Source: Marinomonas flavescens (lineage in GTDB: Bacteria > Pseudomonadota > Gammaproteobacteria > Pseudomonadales > Marinomonadaceae). From it: DNA of 64,000 nt. The position numbers and the translations under genes are program-made. Below the pieces are notes generated by a model. The model made no database searches and was not told where the DNA came from. It worked only from the letters and a program-made list of their open reading frames with translations. Where the stretch lies: the NCBI RefSeq assembly GCF_004352835.1, contig NZ_SJSB01000009.1:62001-126000 (forward strand). Reading direction: 5' to 3'. Positions 32,726-41,118 of the stretch are shown here, in pieces. Within the stretch, counting starts at the first letter, position 1. Every line of letters begins with the position of its first letter.

Positions 32726-33226
32726 ATGCGATGTCCATTTTGCGGAACGCAAGATACCAAAGTTGTTGATTCCCGCCTCGTCTCTGAAGGTTCTCAAGTG
32801 CGCCGTCGTCGTGCTTGTAGCCATTGTCAGGAGCGCTTCACTACATTCGAAGTGGCTGAACTGCAAATGCCTAAGCTGATTAAAAGCGACGGCAGTCGAG
32901 AATTGTTCGACGAAGAAAAACTGCGCAGTGGTATTTTAAAAGCCATTGAAAAACGCCCAGTCAGTATAGAGGCAGTTGAAACCGCAATTACTCGCATCAT
33001 GGAACGAATGCAAGCCACAGGCGAACGCGAGTTACCGTCCCGCTGGACTGGCGAAGCAGTGATGGAAGAATTGCAGCGCCTTGACCAAGTTGCCTATGTT
33101 CGATTTGCTTCCGTGTACCGAAGCTTTAAAGACATTAGTGAATTCCGCGATGCTATTGATCATCTAGAAAGCAATAAAGATGACGATGCACCATTGCCCG
33201 TTTTGAACGAAGAGAATAAATCATGA
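32726..33226 (+). CDS. nrdR: transcriptional repressor of ribonucleotide reductase genes
   Basis: 166 residues. NrdR senses ATP/dATP and represses nrd operons. A zinc ribbon with Cys3, Cys6, Cys31 and Cys34 (CPFC and CSHC) is followed by an ATP-cone domain ([17 protein letters not shown] near 55). The start ATG has GGAA 5 bases upstream. It overlaps ribD by 4 bp, the usual gammaproteobacterial order. Confidence 0.97.
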   Translation: MRCPFCGTQDTKVVDSRLVSEGSQVRRRRACSHCQERFTTFEVAELQMPKLIKSDGSRELFDEEKLRSGILKAIEKRPVSIEAVETAITRIMERMQATGERELPSRWTGEAVMEELQRLDQVAYVRFASVYRSFKDISEFRDAIDHLESNKDDDAPLPVLNEENKS

Positions 33227-34365
33227 CTTATAATCACGAACACTGGATGGCAAAAGCGCTACAACAGGCTCGAAAAGGTTTGTACTCAACGCACCCAAAT
33301 CCAAGAGTGGGTTGCGTTATCGTTAAAGAAGATGAGCTGATCGGTGAGGGTTACCACGTTCGTACTGGGGAAGGTCATGCCGAAGTGAATGCCCTAGCGA
33401 ACGCCACACAAGATGTGACCGGAGCGACGGCGTATGTGACATTAGAGCCATGTAGCCATCATGGGAAAACACCCCCTTGTGCTGATGGTCTCATTAAAGC
33501 GGGTATCGCGCGTGTTGTATTTGGCACACAAGATCCAAACCCTGAAGTAGCGGGTAAAGGGCTTAAAAAATTAAAAAAAGCGGGCATCGAGGTCATCGGG
33601 CCGGTATTGGAAGCAGACTGCATATCGTTAAATCATGGCTTTATTAAGCGTATGCGAGAAGGCTTGCCTTTTGTGCGTGTAAAAATGGCGATGAGTGTTG
33701 ATGGTCGCACCGCCATGGAATCTGGCGAAAGTCAGTGGATTACAGGTGCTGCAGCGCGCCAAGATGTGCAGCGCTTACGAGCGCAGAGCGATGCCATTGT
33801 AACGGGTATTGGCTCGGTATTAGCTGATAACCCAAGTATGACAGTGCGCATTGATCATTTAGATCAACCAACAGAAGCCAAAAATGTTCGTCAACCACTT
33901 CGTGTAGTGATGGATACGGCGCTGTCTATTCTTCCAGACGCTAAAATTCTTTACCCAAGCCATCAAGCTTGTGTGTTTGTCGTGGAAGAAGAAGTGGAGT
34001 CTGAGCATCTTGATGTGCTGCAAGAAAAAGGCGTAGATATTCGTTTTGCACCTCGTGGCGAAGATGGTCGTTTGGATTTATTGAATGCCATGGAACAATT
34101 GGCCGATGCTGGGATTAATGAAGTGTTGGTTGAGGCTGGAGCCGAATTAGCCGGTGGTTTTATACAAGCAGGCTTGGTCGATGAAATTGTCGTTTACATG
34201 GCCCCAAAACTGCTTGGTTCGACTGCTCGACCCATGTTTCAGCTGCCGTTGGATCAAATGGGCGAAGCGCTGGATTTAGAGTTAACGTCCGTGCGTCAAG
34301 TGGGTCAAGACCTTCGCTTAGTTTATGTTCCTAAATATTTAGATCATTATGAAGACGACGCATAG
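33223..34365 (+). CDS. ribD: riboflavin biosynthesis deaminase/reductase
   Basis: 380 residues, two domains. The N-terminal deaminase has the zinc motif HAEVNAL near 50 and [11 protein letters not shown] near 75. The C-terminal reductase starts with [20 protein letters not shown] near 150 and contains [10 protein letters not shown] near 305. RibD converts the first pyrimidine intermediate to the ribitylamino product in two steps. It is translationally coupled to nrdR. Elsewhere in gammaproteobacteria a riboflavin synthase gene often follows here; it is absent, and only 102 bp separate ribD from ribB. Confidence 0.96.
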   Translation: MTYNHEHWMAKALQQARKGLYSTHPNPRVGCVIVKEDELIGEGYHVRTGEGHAEVNALANATQDVTGATAYVTLEPCSHHGKTPPCADGLIKAGIARVVFGTQDPNPEVAGKGLKKLKKAGIEVIGPVLEADCISLNHGFIKRMREGLPFVRVKMAMSVDGRTAMESGESQWITGAAARQDVQRLRAQSDAIVTGIGSVLADNPSMTVRIDHLDQPTEAKNVRQPLRVVMDTALSILPDAKILYPSHQACVFVVEEEVESEHLDVLQEKGVDIRFAPRGEDGRLDLLNAMEQLADAGINEVLVEAGAELAGGFIQAGLVDEIVVYMAPKLLGSTARPMFQLPLDQMGEALDLELTSVRQVGQDLRLVYVPKYLDHYEDDA

Positions 34366-34467
34366 AAACAGATTTCTAATACGATGAAAAAGATAAAGTA
34401 CGACGCGTAGTATTCACAATGAGCTTGTCCTGACACTTGTCCTTATATAACAAGAAGTGAGATTAAG

Positions 34468-35610
34468 ATGGCGTTAAACAGTGTAGATGAAATTTTAGGT
34501 GATTTCCGTCAAGGTAAAATGGTTATTTTGATGGACGATGAAGATCGTGAAAATGAAGGCGATTTAATCGTTGCAGCAGAATGCATTACTCCAGAAATCA
34601 TTAACTTTATGGCGGTTAACGCGCGTGGGCTAATTTGCCTGACGTTAACGCCACAGCGTTGTAAACAGCTGAATTTGCCTTTGATGGTCAATGATAATGG
34701 TACGGTTTATGCGACCAACTTCACGCTATCGATTGAAGCGGCAGAAGGCGTAACGACGGGGATCTCAGCCGCAGATCGTGCGTTAACCGTGAAGCGTGCA
34801 GTGATGGCGAATGCGAAACCATCAGACATTGTTCAGCCCGGTCATGTATTCCCTTTGATGGCGCGTGCTGGTGGTGTATTAAGTCGTGCAGGGCATACTG
34901 AAGCAGGTTGTGATTTGGCTCGTATGGCCGGTTATGAAGGCGCTTCTGTCATCGTTGAAATCATCAATGATGATGGAACAATGGCACGTCGACCAGATTT
35001 AGAAAAGTTTGCCGAGAAACACGGCATAAAAATTGGTACAATCGCCGACCTGATACATTATCGTACGCTGAATGAAACCACAGTGGTTCGTGAAAACGAA
35101 CGTACTGTGCAAACAGAGGCGGGCGAATTCAATCTGATTACCTATCGTGATACCGTTCAGGGCTTATCTCACCTTGCTTTTGTAAAAGGCGAAATTAGTG
35201 ATGATGAACCGAGTTTGGTTCGCGTTCATGTGGCCGATCCTGCGCGTGATTTTGCAGGGATTCTTAGTGAGTCAGACGAGCCTCGTTGGTCGATGAGTAA
35301 GTCACTTGAATACATAGGTAAAGCAGGGAAAGGTGTGGTTGTGTTGATCGACAGCCCAGATAAAACCAATGATTTAGCGAGCAGTTTTGAAGCGTCGCTG
35401 TGTCCACCTGCTGGAAAAGGGTCAGATAAAAGTGGTTCTGGCACGTATTTGACAGTGGGTACTGGATCACAAATTTTGCGAGACCTTGGTATTCGTAAAA
35501 TGCGTTTATTAAGTTCACCGAAGAAATTTTCGGTGACGGGCTTCGATTTAGAAGCGGTTGAATTTATTCCTTATCCGGGTGTTGATACAGCAGCCGTGAC
35601 ACAAGATTAA
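34468..35610 (+). CDS. ribB: 3,4-dihydroxy-2-butanone-4-phosphate synthase with degenerate GTP cyclohydrolase II domain
   Basis: 380 residues. The N-terminal domain is a complete DHBP synthase: [10 protein letters not shown] at 23-32, [20 protein letters not shown] near 130 and [14 protein letters not shown] after it; it makes the four-carbon unit of riboflavin from ribulose 5-phosphate. The C-terminal 170 residues keep the GTP cyclohydrolase II outline, but where active enzymes have the zinc triad in a CxxG...RCDC stretch this protein reads [15 protein letters not shown], without the cysteines. It is therefore of the RibBX type, and a separate RibA must exist elsewhere. It is 11 bp before ribH. 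Confidence 0.93.
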   Translation: MALNSVDEILGDFRQGKMVILMDDEDRENEGDLIVAAECITPEIINFMAVNARGLICLTLTPQRCKQLNLPLMVNDNGTVYATNFTLSIEAAEGVTTGISAADRALTVKRAVMANAKPSDIVQPGHVFPLMARAGGVLSRAGHTEAGCDLARMAGYEGASVIVEIINDDGTMARRPDLEKFAEKHGIKIGTIADLIHYRTLNETTVVRENERTVQTEAGEFNLITYRDTVQGLSHLAFVKGEISDDEPSLVRVHVADPARDFAGILSESDEPRWSMSKSLEYIGKAGKGVVVLIDSPDKTNDLASSFEASLCPPAGKGSDKSGSGTYLTVGTGSQILRDLGIRKMRLLSSPKKFSVTGFDLEAVEFIPYPGVDTAAVTQD

Positions 35611-35621
35611 GAGAGATGATA

Positions 35622-36098
35622 ATGAACGATATTACTACCTACGAAGGTCACTTCGCAGCACCAGGTGCGAAATTCGCTCTTGTTGTTGGTCGCTTTAACA
35701 GCTACATCGTTGAAAGTTTATTAGAAGGTGCGGTGGACACATTAGTGCGCCATGGTATTCGCAAGGAAGATTTGACCATTGTTCGTGCACCTGGTGCATT
35801 CGAAATTCCAGTGGTCGTAAAAAAAGTGGCTGACCAAGGAAAGCACGATGCCATTATCGCGTTAGGCGCGGTCATTCGTGGTGGTACGCCACATTTTGAA
35901 TATGTTGCTGGTGAGTGTGTGAAAGGCCTTGGCCAATTAGCGCTACAATATGGTATTCCGGTATCTTTCGGCGTGTTGACCGTAGATACCATTGAACAGG
36001 CGATTGAGCGTGCAGGTACAAAAGCGGGCAATAAAGGGTCAGAAGCAGCATTGTCTGCCCTAGAAACCGTGGCTGTCCTACGTAGTCTGGATAACTGA
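35622..36098 (+). CDS. ribH: 6,7-dimethyl-8-ribityllumazine synthase
   Basis: 158 residues from the ATG at 35622; the ATG at 35616 leaves almost no gap to the AAGAGAG site, so the second is preferred. RibH condenses the RibB and RibD products to lumazine. Marks: [20 protein letters not shown] at the N terminus, [13 protein letters not shown] near 50, and [20 protein letters not shown] with the catalytic histidine near 85. It is 8 bp before nusB. Confidence 0.97.
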   Translation: MNDITTYEGHFAAPGAKFALVVGRFNSYIVESLLEGAVDTLVRHGIRKEDLTIVRAPGAFEIPVVVKKVADQGKHDAIIALGAVIRGGTPHFEYVAGECVKGLGQLALQYGIPVSFGVLTVDTIEQAIERAGTKAGNKGSEAALSALETVAVLRSLDN

Positions 36099-36106
36099 GG
36101 CAAAAA

Positions 36107-36610
36107 ATGAGCGAAGTGGAAACAACAAACGACCAAAATCCGGCACCGAAGAAACGTAAGGTAAAAAAACCTTCACGTTCTCAAATGCGCAGTGCTTCTC
36201 GTCGTTTGGCACTACAGGCGATTTACCAATGGCAGATGAATCATTCACCTGTCAGTGAAATCGAAACACAATTCACCCTAGACCAAGACATGAGCGAATG
36301 TGATAAGGCCTATTTCCGTGAATTGTTGCAAGGCGTTACTAGTCGTGCAAAAAAATTAGACGATTTATTCGAAGAGCTTTTGGATCGTTCGTTGAGCGAA
36401 TTAGACTCGATCGAACTTGCCGTTATGCGTATCGGTGCGTATGAATTGTCTGAGCGTTTGGATGTTCCATATCGTGTTGTTATCAACGAAGGTGTTGAGC
36501 TTGCGAAAGGATTCGGTGCATCAGAAAGCCATAAATACGTTAATGGTATTCTTGATAAATTAGCACAACGCGTTCGTCGTGAAGAAATCGCGGCTCGTCG
36601 AAACAGCTAA
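36107..36610 (+). CDS. nusB: transcription antitermination factor
   Basis: 167 residues. NusB binds boxA RNA with S10 in rRNA antitermination. The N-terminal 25 residues are a lysine-rich extension (PKKRKVKKPSRSQ); the core begins RSASRRLALQAIYQWQMN, with LDSIELAVMRIGAYEL and VVINEGVELAKGFGASESHK later, all typical. It follows ribH and is closed by a terminator at 36669. Confidence 0.97.
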   Translation: MSEVETTNDQNPAPKKRKVKKPSRSQMRSASRRLALQAIYQWQMNHSPVSEIETQFTLDQDMSECDKAYFRELLQGVTSRAKKLDDLFEELLDRSLSELDSIELAVMRIGAYELSERLDVPYRVVINEGVELAKGFGASESHKYVNGILDKLAQRVRREEIAARRNS

Positions 36611-36668
36611 AACATTGTCTTTTCGGCGATGTGAGTCAATGAGATAACGCCATTGTGAAATGGCAAAT

Positions 36669-36713
36669 AGCCCCAGTAGGATGACTGAAAAGTGATCATG
36701 CAGGGGCTTTTTT
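36669..36713 (+). terminator. terminator after nusB
   Basis: AGCCCC pairs with GGGGCT across a long partly paired loop, followed by a run of T bases. It ends the nrdR-ribD-ribB-ribH-nusB operon. Confidence 0.75.
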
Positions 36714-36786
36714 ATGGCTAATATACAATTATTACCTCTTTGTATTTTGCAGTACTATAGAGCGACTTAATTAACGATAGATAGCA

Positions 36787-37083
36787 ATGACCATTCCGAT
36801 TAAAAATGTCACCGTTCCAGAAGTTTCGTGCTCCAATTGTGAGGCGTGCTGTTGTCGCTTAGAGGTCATGATTATTACTGATACAGGCGTGCCAGAGAAG
36901 CATATTTCTGTGGATGAATGGGGGGCAGAAACCATGCTGCGTTTAGACGATGGCTGGTGTTCCGCGGTCGACCGTGACACCTTGATGTGTACTATTTATG
37001 AAAATCGCCCGTGGATTTGTCGAGAGTTCGAAATGGGCTCCTATGAATGCCTTGACGAAAGAGCTGAAATCTTAGGGCGCTAA
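36787..37083 (+). CDS. YkgJ-family cysteine-cluster protein
   Basis: 98 residues. The family holds a putative zinc or iron-sulfur site in a pattern of cysteines: here CSNCEACCCR near 17-26, then CSAVDRDTLMCTIYENRPWIC near 58-78. Function is not established. It lies between nusB and thiL, with its own promoter implied by the nusB terminator 73 bp upstream. Confidence 0.85.
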   Translation: MTIPIKNVTVPEVSCSNCEACCCRLEVMIITDTGVPEKHISVDEWGAETMLRLDDGWCSAVDRDTLMCTIYENRPWICREFEMGSYECLDERAEILGR

Positions 37084-37243
37084 GCCGCGATGCCGTGTCT
37101 GACATTGTTTGGCCAATGGGGTATTCTCTTTAGCCATGAATAACAGCCACTGTAGGGTCTCATTGTCAGGCTTTCTAGTACGATAGTCAGATTTTCTAGT
37201 GCTATGGTCGGGCGTTAAACGGTATCAGAAAAAGGGTATTCTG

Positions 37244-38194
37244 TTGAAAGAATTTGAGTTAATACAAAATATTTTCCAAGCCTCAATGATGGCGGATACG
37301 CATGGGCGTAACGATATATTATTGGGTATTGGGGACGATTGCGCGCAAGTCGTGGTGCCTTCTGGTCAAAGCTTGGTTTTTTCGATGGATACCTTAGTAG
37401 AAGGGCGGCACTTTCCAGTAGACGCAGACCCTGTAGATATTGGCTACCGAGCCGTTGCCACTTGTGTGAGTGATTTGGCGGCAATGGGTGCGAAACCCGC
37501 TTTTTTCACACTCGCTCTCACGATTCCAGAATCTGATCCGCAATGGCTTGCCGGTTTAGCGCAAGGCATGGCTGAGCTTGCAGAACCCATTGGATTGATT
37601 TTAGTTGGTGGTGACACAACAAAAGGGCCATTAACCATTACCTTACAAGTGCATGGCTATGTGGAAGCGGATCAAGTACCACTGCGTTCTCATGCTAACG
37701 TCGGTGACGATATTTACGTGACTGGTCTGTTGGGTGATGCCAGCGCTGCGGTGCCGATTGTCACGGGAGAGGTTCAAGTAACCAGCGAGCGTTTTGACTA
37801 TTTTTATGATCGATTTTGGCGCCCCCAACCGCGTTTAATTGCCGGTATGGCTTTAAAACGAGTCGTGCATGCGATGATGGATATTTCTGATGGACTGGCG
37901 CAAGATCTTCAGCACATACTAAAGGCGTCCGGTGTCGGGGCAAAATTAGAGGTTCATGCACTGCCTATTTCTAATGAGTTGTGCCAATGGCAACCAGAGC
38001 TGGCAACAGTGCTTGCGTTAACCGGTGGTGATGATTATGAACTTTGCTTTACCGCGTCGCCAGAGATGGCCGAAGAGATTTCGTTAATTACCCAGACATT
38101 GCATTTGCCTTGCACTAAAATAGGGACCATCGTGGAATCTGGTTTTGAAATTGATGGTTATCATAGTGAGCTAGAAGGCTGGCAACATTTTTAA
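37244..38194 (+). CDS. thiL: thiamine-monophosphate kinase
   Basis: 316 residues from the TTG at 37244, preferred because AAAGGG lies 7 bases upstream and family members begin near MKEFELIQ; a TTG-type longer frame from 37199 is unlikely. ThiL makes thiamine diphosphate from the monophosphate. Marks: ILLGIGDDCAQVV near 28, FSMDTLVEGRHF near 50, LSDLAAMGAKPAF near 80, GGDTTKGPL near 123 and LTGGDDYELCF near 262. It is followed by pgpA. Confidence 0.95.
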   Translation: MKEFELIQNIFQASMMADTHGRNDILLGIGDDCAQVVVPSGQSLVFSMDTLVEGRHFPVDADPVDIGYRAVATCVSDLAAMGAKPAFFTLALTIPESDPQWLAGLAQGMAELAEPIGLILVGGDTTKGPLTITLQVHGYVEADQVPLRSHANVGDDIYVTGLLGDASAAVPIVTGEVQVTSERFDYFYDRFWRPQPRLIAGMALKRVVHAMMDISDGLAQDLQHILKASGVGAKLEVHALPISNELCQWQPELATVLALTGGDDYELCFTASPEMAEEISLITQTLHLPCTKIGTIVESGFEIDGYHSELEGWQHF

Positions 38195-38255
38195 TGAGCA
38201 AATGACGATGGTTATTTACTCTAATTTTAGATTTTAATAGACACGGAAAATATTC

Positions 38256-38738
38256 ATGGCACATCCTGTACCTCGTTCCATTTGGCGAAATCCAATACAT
38301 TTTTTAGCATTCGGCTTAGGTTCGGGCGCAGCACCAAAAGCACCAGGTACGTTTGGTACGCTGGCGGCGGTTATACCTTTCTATTTTATTCTTCAGCATT
38401 TAACGAATCAGCAATATTTACTGATGCTGATTATTACCTCGATCGTGGGTATTTATCTTTGTCATAAAACGGCCAAAGATTTAGGCGTTCATGATCACTC
38501 TGGGATTGTCTGGGATGAGTTTGTCGGTTACTGGATTACCATGTGGCTAGCGCCAGCAGGCTGGTTTTACATAGTGCTGGGTTTTGTGTTGTTTCGCTTG
38601 TTTGATATCTTGAAGCCTTGGCCCATTTCTTGGTTGGATAAAAATGTCGGTGGCGGCTTTGGTATCATGGTAGACGATATTCTAGCGGGTGTGATGTCGT
38701 TTGTTGTGCTACAAGCCTTGGTTCATTTCGTTTTTTAG
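38256..38738 (+). CDS. pgpA: phosphatidylglycerophosphatase A
   Basis: 160 residues with three or four membrane segments. PgpA removes phosphate from phosphatidylglycerol phosphate at the inner membrane. Marks: LAFGLGSGAAPKAPGTFGTL near 17-36, HDHSGIVWDEFVGYW near 79, RLFDILKPWPI near 115, and GGGFGIMVDDILAG near 132. It closes the thiL-pgpA unit, followed by a strong terminator. Confidence 0.95.
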   Translation: MAHPVPRSIWRNPIHFLAFGLGSGAAPKAPGTFGTLAAVIPFYFILQHLTNQQYLLMLIITSIVGIYLCHKTAKDLGVHDHSGIVWDEFVGYWITMWLAPAGWFYIVLGFVLFRLFDILKPWPISWLDKNVGGGFGIMVDDILAGVMSFVVLQALVHFVF

Positions 38739-38779
38739 CGCCTAGAGACCTGTTATTTCTTTGTGATGGTCAGATAAGA

Positions 38780-38811
38780 AAGCCACCATACGAGATGTAT
38801 GGTGGCTTTTT
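38780..38811 (+). terminator. terminator of thiL-pgpA, possibly bidirectional
   Basis: A 12-bp stem (AGCCACCATAC with GTATGGTGGCT, extended by A-T) with a 5-base loop and a T-run on the + strand. The convergent acetoin reductase gene ends 29 bp further on. Confidence 0.88.
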
Positions 38812-38839
38812 AGTATTGTCATTTATGTTTGTTGATCGG

Positions 38840-39619
38840 TTAACGATAAACCATGCCACCATCGATCAATGGTGCTTGCCCTGTCATATAATCAGAGTCT
38901 GGGCCAGCAAGATAGGATACAAAATTTGCGACATCTTCTGGTGTTTGCGCACGACCAAGCGCGATACCTTCTACATATTTTTTGTAGGTTTCACCTTCCG
39001 CTGCTCCGGTGATTTCAGAAAAGCGTTTATCAATCTCAACCCACATGTCTGTTCCAACTACGCCAGGGCAATAAGCGTTTACTGTGATACCTTGGCTTGC
39101 GTACTCTTGCGCCGCAGCTTGAGTTAGAGCGCGAACTGCAAATTTGGTAGACGAGTAAACACCCAGCAGAGCAAATCCATTATGACCTGCAATGGAAGAT
39201 GCGTTGATAATTTTGCCTTTTTGCTTGCGAGCAATAAATTTTTTCGCGGCGGCTTGAATTCCCCAAAGCGTACCGCCGACGTTTATTTTTTGGATTTTAT
39301 CGAGCTCTTCTGGTGTAACATCCGAAATCGCTTGTACTTGCGCGATACCCGCGTTATTCACCATAATATCAAAACCACCTAATACTTTTTCAGCGTGGTC
39401 GATCGCGGCATAGACTTGTTTTTGATCGCTAACATCGGCTTTAAAAATGGCTGTTTTTCGTCCTAAGCCTTCTATTTTACGAGCGACAGCAAGTATTTTT
39501 TCTTCGTTTAAATCAACTAGAGCAATATCAGCCCCTTCTTTTGCTAAACGTAACGCAATAGCTCGACCAATACCTTGTCCAGCACCAGTTACCAGTGCGA
39601 CTTTACCTTGTAATGACAT
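38840..39619 (-). CDS. budC: acetoin (diacetyl) reductase, short-chain dehydrogenase
   Basis: 259 residues. It has the NAD-binding TGAGQGIG at about 11-18, VNNAGIAQ near 88, the catalytic Ser ([10 protein letters not shown]), Tyr and Lys ([16 protein letters not shown]), and a C terminus [18 protein letters not shown] very like Klebsiella BudC, which reduces acetoin to 2,3-butanediol. It stands alone between the thiL-pgpA terminator and the iron block. The exact stereospecificity cannot be read. Confidence 0.87.
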   Translation of the reverse strand: MSLQGKVALVTGAGQGIGRAIALRLAKEGADIALVDLNEEKILAVARKIEGLGRKTAIFKADVSDQKQVYAAIDHAEKVLGGFDIMVNNAGIAQVQAISDVTPEELDKIQKINVGGTLWGIQAAAKKFIARKQKGKIINASSIAGHNGFALLGVYSSTKFAVRALTQAAAQEYASQGITVNAYCPGVVGTDMWVEIDKRFSEITGAAEGETYKKYVEGIALGRAQTPEDVANFVSYLAGPDSDYMTGQAPLIDGGMVYR

Positions 39620-39800
39620 AATCCTACCCCTTGTTGTTGTGGATGAAACAATACAATTGAGTGGCAGAAAATCGTTTTTATGTCACTCGCGCGACATTAG
39701 TTTACTGCTAGTAACAACGAGCCTAGTAGACATAGATCAAGAAGTGACCTGATAAAAAGAACGAAGAAAATGACGTTGATGATTACTTTTGTATAAAGAG

Positions 39801-39838
39801 AACCCTCTTTTATTTTGAGCCTAAAAAATGAGAGGGTT
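39801..39838 (-). terminator. stem-loop after the iron-binding protein gene
   Basis: AACCCTCT pairs with AGAGGGTT, with an A/T-rich inner part that can also pair. It lies 16 bp after the stop of the gene at 39854. No strong T-run follows on the leftward strand. Confidence 0.5.
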
Positions 39839-39853
39839 AGTAGTTCTAGAGGC

Positions 39854-40900
39854 TTATTTCCAGCCACCTTGATCCATCAGCTCTACCGCCAACCTATTGT
39901 TTTCACCTAAGGCGCTCAGAGATAGGGTGTCAGCTTTAAATGTGCCAAATACTTGTAAATTTCTCGGTGCAGGAATACCGACTTTAACAGGGTATTCATT
40001 ATTAACGTCTGCATACCATTTTTGACTGTCTTCACTCGTTAAAAATTGCATTAAACGTCGTGCATTCCGAGTGTTTTTAGCCGAATTAGTCATCCCAATA
40101 CCACTAACGTTTACGTGAGCACCACGCTCGTCAACACCTTGGTTTGGCCAAAATAAAGCGAGGCTTTGGTAAGTCTTTTGATCTGTTTTATTGTTGCTTT
40201 GTCCCATGCGTCCAAAATAGTAAGTGTTCGCAATAGTCAGGTCACAAACACCAGCCGCCACGGCATGAAGTAAGTCAGTATCACCGCCAAATGGTGGTCT
40301 AGCAAGGTTGTCCACAAAGCCTTTTATCCAGTTCAGTGTGTTTTCTTTTCCTTGCGTTGCAATCATCGAGGCAACTAATGATTGATTATAAATATTTGAT
40401 GACGAACGGGTACATATCTTGCCTTTCCATTTTGGGTTGGCAAGGTCTTCATATGTTGAAAAGTCAGACTTATTAATTCGCTTCGGATTATAAAATATTA
40501 CTCGTGCACGCTGAGATAAACCGTACCAATAGTTATCTTTGTCACGTAAATGAGCAGGAACTGTTTTGGTTAGATAATCTGTTTCAACGGGTTTGAGAAC
40601 ACCAGCTTCTTTCGCCCGAAATAATCGTCCAGCATCCACTGTTATAAAAATATCTGCAGGGCTGGCATCGCCTTCGTTTATCAGTCGATTAAGAAGCACA
40701 TCCGCATTAGCGGTTATTAAATTAACATTTACTCTGTATTTTTTCGCAAAAGCATCTAACGCAGGCTTGATAAGCGCTTCTTTTCGGGCGGAATATACAT
40801 TTAAATTACCGCTGGCATAGAGGTTGGTTGTCATTACAAAAGCAGTAATAAGCGCCCCATTTACTAGTGTTTTAAGCGGTATTGTTAAGTTTAATTTCAT
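39854..40900 (-). CDS. periplasmic Fe(3+)-binding protein, FbpA/FutA type
   Basis: 348 residues with a signal peptide ending near NLYASG (about residue 30). The mature protein begins NLNVYSARKEALIKPALDAF, typical of ferric-binding proteins, and has the iron-ligand tyrosines late in the chain (TIANTYYFGRMG near 235). It supplies Fe(3+) to an inner-membrane ABC permease, but no permease or ATPase gene is adjacent. A Fur-type palindrome at 40938-40960 sits 38 bp upstream, so expression should rise under iron limitation. Confidence 0.92.
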   Translation of the reverse strand: MKLNLTIPLKTLVNGALITAFVMTTNLYASGNLNVYSARKEALIKPALDAFAKKYRVNVNLITANADVLLNRLINEGDASPADIFITVDAGRLFRAKEAGVLKPVETDYLTKTVPAHLRDKDNYWYGLSQRARVIFYNPKRINKSDFSTYEDLANPKWKGKICTRSSSNIYNQSLVASMIATQGKENTLNWIKGFVDNLARPPFGGDTDLLHAVAAGVCDLTIANTYYFGRMGQSNNKTDQKTYQSLALFWPNQGVDERGAHVNVSGIGMTNSAKNTRNARRLMQFLTSEDSQKWYADVNNEYPVKVGIPAPRNLQVFGTFKADTLSLSALGENNRLAVELMDQGGWK

Positions 40901-40937
40901 TTTCTATAAGACCCATCGAGTGTTTAGTTTTTATAAC

Positions 40938-40960
40938 GTAATGATATTAATTATCATTAC
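40938..40960. promoter_or_regulatory. Fur box upstream of the iron-binding protein
   Basis: GTAATGATATTAATTATCATTAC's outer nine base pairs are palindromic (GTAATGATA with TATCATTAC), close to the Fur consensus of GATAAT-type repeats. It lies in the divergent gap between the binding protein and the receptor operon. Confidence 0.75.
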
Positions 40961-41058
40961 TATTCATGTCCAGTATCAAATCCATAATTTTCCATCTAAT
41001 TCATTTGTAAAATAATGTAAACATTATGACGTATCAGGTTGACTAAAATTATTAAATG

Positions 41059-41083
41059 CTAATAATAATCAATCTCATTTATA
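41059..41083. promoter_or_regulatory. weaker Fur-like site before the receptor
   Basis: The bases AATAATAATCAATCTCATTT carry imperfect 7-1-7 Fur-like half-sites and lie about 40 bp before the TonB-dependent receptor start. Support is moderate. Confidence 0.45.
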
Positions 41084-41118
41084 AGAATTTAATATCACTT
41101 TAGATCGGGGATAGTTAA

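Noticed and set aside
34366-34467. possible FMN riboswitch before ribB
   Set aside because: The gap is only 102 bp and I see none of the conserved multi-stem RFN element.
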